Assembly: GCA_023052935.1 (NCBI GenBank)
Contig: CM041292.1
Location: 102,553,906 to 102,617,905 of the forward strand
DNA length: 64,000 bases
Reading direction: 5' to 3'
From: Piezodorus guildinii
Taxonomy: Eukaryota > Arthropoda > Insecta > Hemiptera > Pentatomidae
Shown: piece by piece, positions 56,892-64,000 of the stretch
Layout of the letters: each line of letters opens with the position of its first letter
Numbering within the stretch: position 1 is the first letter of the stretch
Translations under genes and position numbers: made by a program
Notes under the pieces: generated by a model
Told to the model about the DNA's origin: nothing
Database searches by the model: none
What the model saw: the letters and a program-made list of their open reading frames with translations, nothing else

Positions 56892-59861
56892 GCAGATATT
56901 TTGTTTATTGTTTTAATTAAAATTTTTAACTTGTTATTGTTAAGATAGCATACTGAAATGTTTTTTTAAGATTTTAATTTAATGTAAAGGATAAAATAAA
57001 AATTATAAATAATAAAAAAAAAAAGAAAGAGAAAGTTCCAAATATTTTATTAGTAATAAATATACTCTTCAATATTGGTAATTGATATTAAAATAATTAT
57101 TATAATAATTTAGAATATACCTGCATTAGTAAGGCTACTTTTTTCTCAGGATTTTGGGTTATTGTTCTTTAAAAAAATCCTAATGTTTATATTTGATTCA
57201 TATTGATATTGATTTATAAAGAATGCACATAATAATGTAATTTTTTAAAATTTTAAACCATAATTTTTTTCTTATGACAATGAGCATAATACAGGTTAAT
57301 TTAATTTTGTGACTCTGAAGTGTTTTGTATGCTTTAAATAATGATTGTTTGATTTGTTTCTTTATAGGCAGCTTGAAGATGAATCTTGACCTCGGTCTCT
57401 CTTAGTTTCTGTTTTACATTGCTATAAATAGTATATTTATTTAGGGAATGCCTATGTCGTAAGTAAATAATCTAACCTTAAATATCTATTAGTTCTTTTT
57501 ATGGTTGACAAAATAAAACATAGTCAATATCACAAACCAAAATCTGGATTATTTTTGTTTGATTTATTATTTAATTACATAAAATTGAAATATCAAATTA
57601 TATAAAAAATGTAAAAAATTTAACTTCAGATATAATCATTCTATTCACTCTAGTCTATGGTATGTGTTTATTATTTAGTTCTTTCTATTTATTCTTAAAC
57701 TTTTGTTAATTATATTTATGACCATTCTAGCATGATTTTTCTTGTGAATATGTTTTCTTTTGGATTTTCAACTATTCATTTATTTGTTTTCTGATTTATT
57801 TATTTTTTCTTCCATGTCATTATTATGTTTATTTGATGAGGTGAAAGAAAATAATATATTGGGCTGATTTTTTATTTTTAGTATATAATTAAAAGTATAT
57901 ACATTTTATGTATCTAACTTATTTTTTTTAAAGGTTCAAAACCCCTTTTTCTTTATAGATCTTCTATTTTTCTTTCACTATTTTTTTAAATTTCTTAAAA
58001 TTATTTATGTCCTTTTGAGGATAGATTTTTCTATTTTGTAGGCCTTTCTCTGGTTCTTTTTAGTAAAGTAACCAGAATATGTGTTGAATTTACTTTTAAA
58101 TTATCTCAAGACTTTGAGAAAGATCTAATTTGTTTATCTGTGATCTGTGGAAGAAAATGTATATTTGAATTGCATATTTAAGAAAAAAAAAGATTTATTT
58201 TTATAAATTGTTATTTTTATATAAGAATAATGAAGTTTATATTTAACCAAACTAAATTTTTTTTAAACATCTGGGATAGTTTAAGTTTATTTTTTAACTT
58301 CTCAAAAGATTTAAGTTGTAATTAATCTACCCAGTTCAATAACTAATTTAATTAAAATTTTCATGACTTCTTAAAATAAAATTGTTCTTGTATGTTTTAA
58401 TTAGTTATTTATTTAGAGAATAATTTGTGAATAAATGATAATCTGTTACTGATTTTATTATATTGTTGAAACTTTTCCACATTTATCCTTTGATTGAAGT
58501 TCTGAAGGTAAGTTGTGATTGTACATAAAATGCCTTAGTTCTTTCAATATATTTCATCTAATTGAACTGTGTTTGTTATTTTTCTTTTTGTTGATTGTTA
58601 TTTTTATGCAATAAACAATTTTGAAATGTAATTTATTTTTTGTTTCACTTACCGTTTTAGTTTGATTTTAATTCTTATAGGTATATGACCTATCTTTTTG
58701 GCTTCTGCTTTTTCTTTCTACTATTTTGTCATTAAAATAATTTATATTTGTTTTCTCCTCAAAAAGTTTTTGAGGTTGAGAAATAAAGTTGTGAAGGCTT
58801 ATATATATAATAAGCATCCAGTTACAAAACACTTATTTTTTATTTATTGTTTTTATTAAGAAGGATTTGTTTCATCTTATTATTTGCTTCTAAGCAATAA
58901 AAAATATATATGAAAAATTGAAACTTAATGAGGGAAAACTTGGAAATTTCAAATGTCATGTCACATCTCAGAAACCCTTACATTAGGATTCCTAGAATTT
59001 TTTTATTTAGAAGTTTCCACTTAAGTGGATTTCCTTAATCCTAAAACTTTCTGGATGGCTTCTTTCCTTCATCATGAAATTATTTGTGGAATGCCAACAT
59101 TCGAAAAAAAAATAAAAATAATAATTGACTTAAAAAAATATATTGAAAATAATACTGTACATGTTATCCATCCACCGATGGTGTAAGACTATTACAGAAC
59201 AGTCATCCCTAATAAAGTGAATAGAACCCCAACATATTTTTTTATTTAAAAGTTCTCAGTTCCATTACCCTTTGGAAAAAACAGTTTACCAGTTCTCTTT
59301 TTTTTTTTTTTTTCAGCATAGATTCATCCAAAGCAGTTTTTGTGATATTTAGGCGACACGGACACCCTGTATCCCTCTTAGAACTATATTTAGTTTAGAG
59401 ATAATAATCAAGAAGAAATTTCTTTATTTGTTCATACTTTGCTGTTTCAAAAAATATTTTCAATTGAAGTAATGGTGGTCGAATATATTTTTCTTCGATA
59501 CTAATCATACCTATTCATTTTCAAACTTCTTTGGGATTGAACTAATTTAATTACTTGTGTATCCAGGAAATGGCTCCTCAAATTGAAAATGTAGAAGTTT
59601 ATAATTTTGTTTTTTATTTGCTTTAAGTTTACTTTTATTCATATATTGTTGCAATTTTATAATTTTGTTTGGCGTTCTTTGATATTTTCTATCTTTAAAC
59701 TCCTTATAGTTTCTTAGCAGAGGTTCTCATTCTCACCCTGGAGGTGCTGAATATCATTGGACTGATCTTTAATATTCTTAATTAGATTTGTTTTTACATC
59801 TTTATTGTTAGATATTTTCGTGGAGTTTCTTGAATAAACTTACAGTCATTTTAAAAGAGTA
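56892..59861. other. AT-rich intergenic sequence
   Basis: No gene is visible in 3 kb. GACACGGACACCCTGTATCC at 59354-59373 resembles the end of a Tc1/mariner-like element, without a partner found. Confidence 0.4.
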
Positions 59862-61501
59862 TAGCCGGGTAAGTGTGGTGAATCTGCCCCTGTGTCTTTT
59901 TTTTACTCAAACTTGGGAGATCAGTTTGGTGTAAAATAAAAACAATTCATCTAAATTTTTAGCTTTTTAATTCACATTTTTCGAAAAACTCTTTTTTTCG
60001 ATTTTATTATATTTTGAATTGTAAAATTTGAAATTAATTAATGATGATTTTTAGGAGTCAAAGACATGACCAAAAAAAAAAAAAAAAAAAAAAAGAAGCC
60101 GATTTTTAGTGGAAGCAAGAAAACCAGAATATATATTTTTAAACCTTTTTGAAAGGTGTCAATCACGATTTTTTTTTTTTTCTGAAAATGTCTTTTATAC
60201 TCCTCTATACACAGGATTTTTTTTTTTAATTTTTGAAGTTGTGGAACAATATGAAAAAAATTAAAAACTAATTTTTTTTCCAAAATCCTGTATTTAACTT
60301 ATAATTCTTATTATTATTGAAAAATTTGTAAACAAATATTTCTTACCAAAAATTCAGAATTATAACACTTATGAAACATTTTCAATCATTTCAATACAAA
60401 ATGATTGGATGAAAGCTATGTTTTTCAAAACGTGCTCCAGGAAAACGCCAGGCCAGTGCTCTATAAGCACCATTTAGCCACTATCAATTATTTCTTCCAA
60501 GATCTCACTTGTTCAAGTATTTTTTATGGTTTTCTCTACCAAGGATGTACTTTAGGTTAAAAAATAATTCGGTGAGTGACACCTTTCAAAAAGGTTAAAA
60601 AATATATATATTTTGATTTTCATTCATCTACTATAAATTGGTTTTCTGTTTAAGAATCATGTTTTTATAATTTTTTCAAGTTGTTGGCTTTTGGAAAATG
60701 ACTTTTTAGCTCTTCAGCTATAACCAATTTCAAGTTTAAAAAACAAAACAGAAAAAAAAAATCTTTTTTTTATATTTTATTAATTGTTGTTGCAGTATTT
60801 CGATTTATATACGATACTTTTTTAAAAGTTGTCACTCACCGCACTTTTCCAGAAATGTTTCTCTGTACTTGAGAATATTTTCAATTTTTCGAGTGATGGA
60901 AATATGAAAATAAAAATATTTTTTCTGAAATCTTGCCTTTTAAGAAACTTACTTTTTTAACCTAATATACATCTTAGCTAGAAAAACCATAGAAAATACC
61001 TGAACAAACGATATCTTAAGAGAAATGATTGGTAGTGGCTAAATATACGAGTTATAGACGCTGGCTGGCGTTAGCCAGTTGAGTTTTTAATTTTTTTCAT
61101 ATTGTTCCACCACTTCAAAAAGTTGGAAAAAATTCCAATGTATAGAAGAGTATAAAAGACATTATCAGAAAAAAATTGTTATTGACAACTTTCAAAAAGG
61201 TTTAAAAAAGTATATATTTTGGTTTTCTTTCTTCCGCTAAAAATCGGCTTTTTGTTTAAGAATAAAGATCATATAATTTTTTCATGTCTTTGACTCCTAA
61301 GAATCAGAGAAAAAATCATCATTAATTAATTTCAAATTTTATTATTAAAAAAATATAAAAAAAAAAAAAAAAAAGTTTTTTAAAAAGTGTGAATTAAAAA
61401 GCTAATTATTTAGGTGAATTGTTTTTATTTGACATCATACTGATCCCCCAAGTTAGAGTAAAAAAAGCCACGGGAACAGATTTACCATACTTACCCGGCT
61501 A
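59862..61501. mobile_element. 1.64 kb TA-flanked hairpin element
   Basis: The ends TAGCCGGGTAAGTGTGGTGA and (inverted) TAGCCGGGTAAGTATGGTAA are flanked by TA on both sides (59860-59861, 61502-61503). Inversion continues through most of the element: AATTAATGATGATTTTT, CCGATTTTTAGTGGAAG, TGGAACAATATG, TTTAGCCACTATCAATTATT and TAGGTTAAAAAA each recur inverted on the other arm. The left arm has about 170 extra bases at roughly 60270-60440. No ORF of note is present; a frame at 60038-60283 is homopolymer-driven. It is a fold-back or very long-TIR non-autonomous DNA transposon. Confidence 0.8.
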
Positions 61502-62738
61502 TACCCTTTGCTATACAATTTTATAATTCTTCCTACTTGCCTCCATTTAGTTTAAATGAAGTAGTAATGTGGTATCTCTTGAATCCAATTTTAATTATTG
61601 AATTCCAAAATAGTAAAACAAAATGAGGAAGTCTGTTAGATCTATGCTGATTTAATGCTAATATTAGTAGTTTTATCTAATTTTGTATCTTCAAATAGTT
61701 TAATTTGTTTTTTCTTTTTCCTCTTCTAGAAAGGGTTCTATCTCTCTGTTTTCCATGCTATTTTTTTTCTCCTGCTATTAGCTGTTAGAGACCTTTTGAC
61801 ATCATAGGATATGCTTTTTACATGATTTAGATGAATAAATAAAGAAGTAAGGAAGGGTGAATTTTTCTTTTGGAGATTTAGGATTTTTAAAAATTTAGGA
61901 ATTCTTTCAAATTTGTTAAATTTTATTATTTAAATAATCATTTAATATTCATTAAAGTATATTGTGAGAAAAAAAATACTTAATATATTTAAACCTTAAC
62001 TTGTAATAGCAATTTTCTATGAATTGTTATAAACAATATTTTGTTAAAAAAGTAAACAATTTTATATAAAAATTAACAATAATATTTAACAAAACAATCG
62101 ATGTCTGTGAAAGTCTAGCTTGAAAAATACATATCTGGTATACTTTCATACTATAAATATTTTAAAATTATTACATTCCTTTTTAATATTAAAGAAATAA
62201 AAATTACCACAATAGCTTTAAATGCATAATATAATTATTATATCCAGTTTTTCATGTATATAATAAAAAAAAAAATTATTATAAATCATTCTTTTTTGTT
62301 AAGATTTTATGTTTGTTCTCATCAAACCTAGTTTATATATTAACTAGAAAATTTAGCATTAAATCTACCCTTATAAACAGCAAAATACTGAAAGATTAAA
62401 TATAAATTAATAATATAATATGTTTATAAAAAATAACATCACCCAGTGTGGATTGCTGTTCATATAAAAAAATAAAATAAAAAAAAAAAATAAAATTTTC
62501 TTCTATTACATATTATTTAATATTATATCAGTAAGATTGTTGTTTGTGTGATATCATTGACAGTGGAACAAAAAAAAAAAAAATGCATAAAATATTTCAT
62601 TTTTATGTGTAAAATTAACAATATTTTGAAAATCATAGGTATCTAAAATATTTAATATGATTTTCTAATTACAAATCTTCACATATCAGGTAACACTCAT
62701 TTTTAGCTATCTTAATAAAGGAACTTATTTCTTATGAC
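61502..62738. other. AT-rich intergenic sequence
   Basis: Very AT-rich, with several A-runs. The part nearest 62738 is the 3' UTR side of the acetyltransferase gene on the - strand. No clear poly(A) signal could be chosen. Confidence 0.4.
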
Positions 62739-62940
62739 TTAGTTGATTCGATAAACAAAGGTTTTCACACATGTGTGAGGAGGCTCAGTAGAGAAAATAA
62801 CTTTGCCTTCTTCATCTTTGTAATCTGCATAATTGAGGCTATAAATGCACTGAAAGCCCAGCTTACTTACTGCGAGTGCAGTAAAGTGTGAAGTGGCATC
62901 TGCCTTAACCATTTGGAACCCATTTTCAGCGGCTATTCTC
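62739..62940 (-). CDS. Arylalkylamine N-acetyltransferase-like, last exon
   Basis: The exon starts on the - strand after TTGTTTCAG (acceptor at 62941-62943) in phase 2 and ends with TAA at 62739-62741. It encodes 66 residues: RIAAENGFQMVKADATSHFT, ALAVSKLGFQCIYSLNYADY, KDEEGKVIFSTEPPHTCVKT and FVYRIN. The pattern NGF..(I/V)K.DAT..F, then LGF....L.Y.DY.DE.G..(I/V)F..EPPHT.VK matches the C-terminal half of the GNAT fold in insect AANATs, which acetylate dopamine, serotonin and related amines in the cytosol. The first part of the gene, with the acetyl-CoA loop (Q/RxxGxG/A), is not seen here and must lie beyond 62940 or past the window. Which of the many insect AANAT paralogues this is cannot be told. 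Confidence 0.8.
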
Positions 62941-64000
62941 CTGAAACAATATATATAAGGCTAAGTGAAAATAAAATTAAAATATCGATAATTTAGACAT
63001 GAACTCATTATTGAATTTGAAGGCTGAATGAAAAAGGAGTTGGTAAAGAGATCTTATTAATAAAATATTTTTAAAGTTCAAGTTTGCAGTTGATACTGGT
63101 GGGTATTGATTTCGTTATTACCGAACATGGCAGATATATTAAATGATATGTTAATATTTGATAAAATAAAAGGTTATGAAAAGTTAAATATAAAAAAAAA
63201 AATAAATAAATAAAAAAAGAAGTGAAGAATACAGGGGAATCTCCATTATCTAGAGTTGAAATTGAAACCTGATCATGTAATTATTTTTATTGTGACAAAA
63301 GAAGGCTAAGAATGGTTTTAAAGGCACTGCTTTGATATGTTTTAGCCTGAAAGATAGATGGAGTTACCCAACACTCGCTTATTATGCCTCCCTCTATTGG
63401 AATTAGTAATGAATTTATTTGTCTCTTTTGTTCAAGGCATAAATACACTCAAGCTTCTTGCATGTATCTAGCATACAGCAATGGCCATTTATGTATTGAC
63501 AGGTATCTACACCCATTTTAATGTTCAAGAAAAGTGGGATAACTCATATACTCAAGTGAATTGAGAGTAGATGATCGGTCACTATTATTATATTTCCTTC
63601 TGAATTTCTTATTGTAGACAGGTTCTTCAAATTCTGTTACCAAAATCATCTCTACTTTTAAAACCATTTTTCTTTACCTATATTTATTCTAATAAAAAAT
63701 GCTGTCCTAAACTATTGTCATTTAGTTCACCGAGATATATAAAATTGACCAAAGTAGGTCTAAGCAAGGGTAGTTTTTGTATAAAATGAAATATCGATAA
63801 CAGAGGATCAAATGAAATGAGTAAACAAAATGGCTCATCTTATATTAAATTAAGAGGATCTCAAACCTCCTAGAATAAAATTTAAGTATATGATTACATT
63901 GAGGCTTTTAGATTATAATGATAGTAATTTTATGGCTTTTGTTTTATTTTTATTAAATATGCTGAGGCTTTATGCCTTTGAACATTTAGTACAATTGCAA
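62941..64000. other. Likely intron of the acetyltransferase gene
   Basis: No further GNAT exon was recognised on the - strand in this 1 kb, so the preceding exon probably lies outside the window. Confidence 0.45.

Noticed and set aside
60038..60283. 81-codon - strand frame
   Set aside because: Its residues (poly-Lys, poly-Phe) come from A- and T-runs in the hairpin element.

Overview
The window is AT-rich nuclear DNA from an arthropod, most likely an insect. The genes are split into short exons with GT-AG introns. The predicted neuralized promoter has the Inr plus DPE layout known from insects. Jockey-like LINEs, mariner, hAT-like and piggyBac-like elements are scattered between genes. I cannot name the species.

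Three complete genes lie on the + strand. neuralized (neur, E3 ligase of the Notch pathway) runs 15800-28407 in ten coding exons, with a 9.5 kb first intron whose donor is GC instead of GT. VTA1/LIP5 (ESCRT-III/Vps4 cofactor) runs 42056-45706 in five exons. A DNAJC4-like J-domain membrane protein runs 51619 to about 54866 in at least five exons; its C-terminus shows a reading-frame conflict. The last exon of an arylalkylamine N-acetyltransferase-like gene lies on the - strand at 62739-62940. The genes share no pathway, although Neuralized-driven endocytosis of Delta and VTA1-driven endosomal sorting both belong to membrane trafficking.

Most of the rest is layered mobile DNA. (1) A family of long inverted-repeat (fold-back) elements beginning TTTCACTTACC has copies near 1.1-2.2, 5.7-6.2, 6.5-7.3, 10.5-13.6 and 34.0-37.6 kb. 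(2) Two of these copies hold younger insertions: a SINE with a perfect 10-bp target duplication (10555-10833) plus a 2 kb DNA transposon with about 150-bp inverted repeats and a decayed TE-type ORF (11266-13271), and a 5'-truncated LINE with a 12-bp target duplication (34054-36407). (3) Elements defined by their ends are a hAT-type MITE (50014-51190), a TTAA-flanked piggyBac-like MITE (55227-56212), a 1.64 kb TA-flanked hairpin element (59862-61501) and a 0.2 kb palindrome (56676-56891). (4) Two mariner remnants and several LINE fragments fill other gaps.

Candidate regulatory DNA comprises the neur core promoter, a cluster of exact or near-exact motifs (CRE, nuclear-receptor half site, RFX X-box) inside neur intron 1, an upstream E-box cluster at 809-856, and a Brd-box in the neur 3' UTR. 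All function is inferred by eye from sequence; no database search was run.
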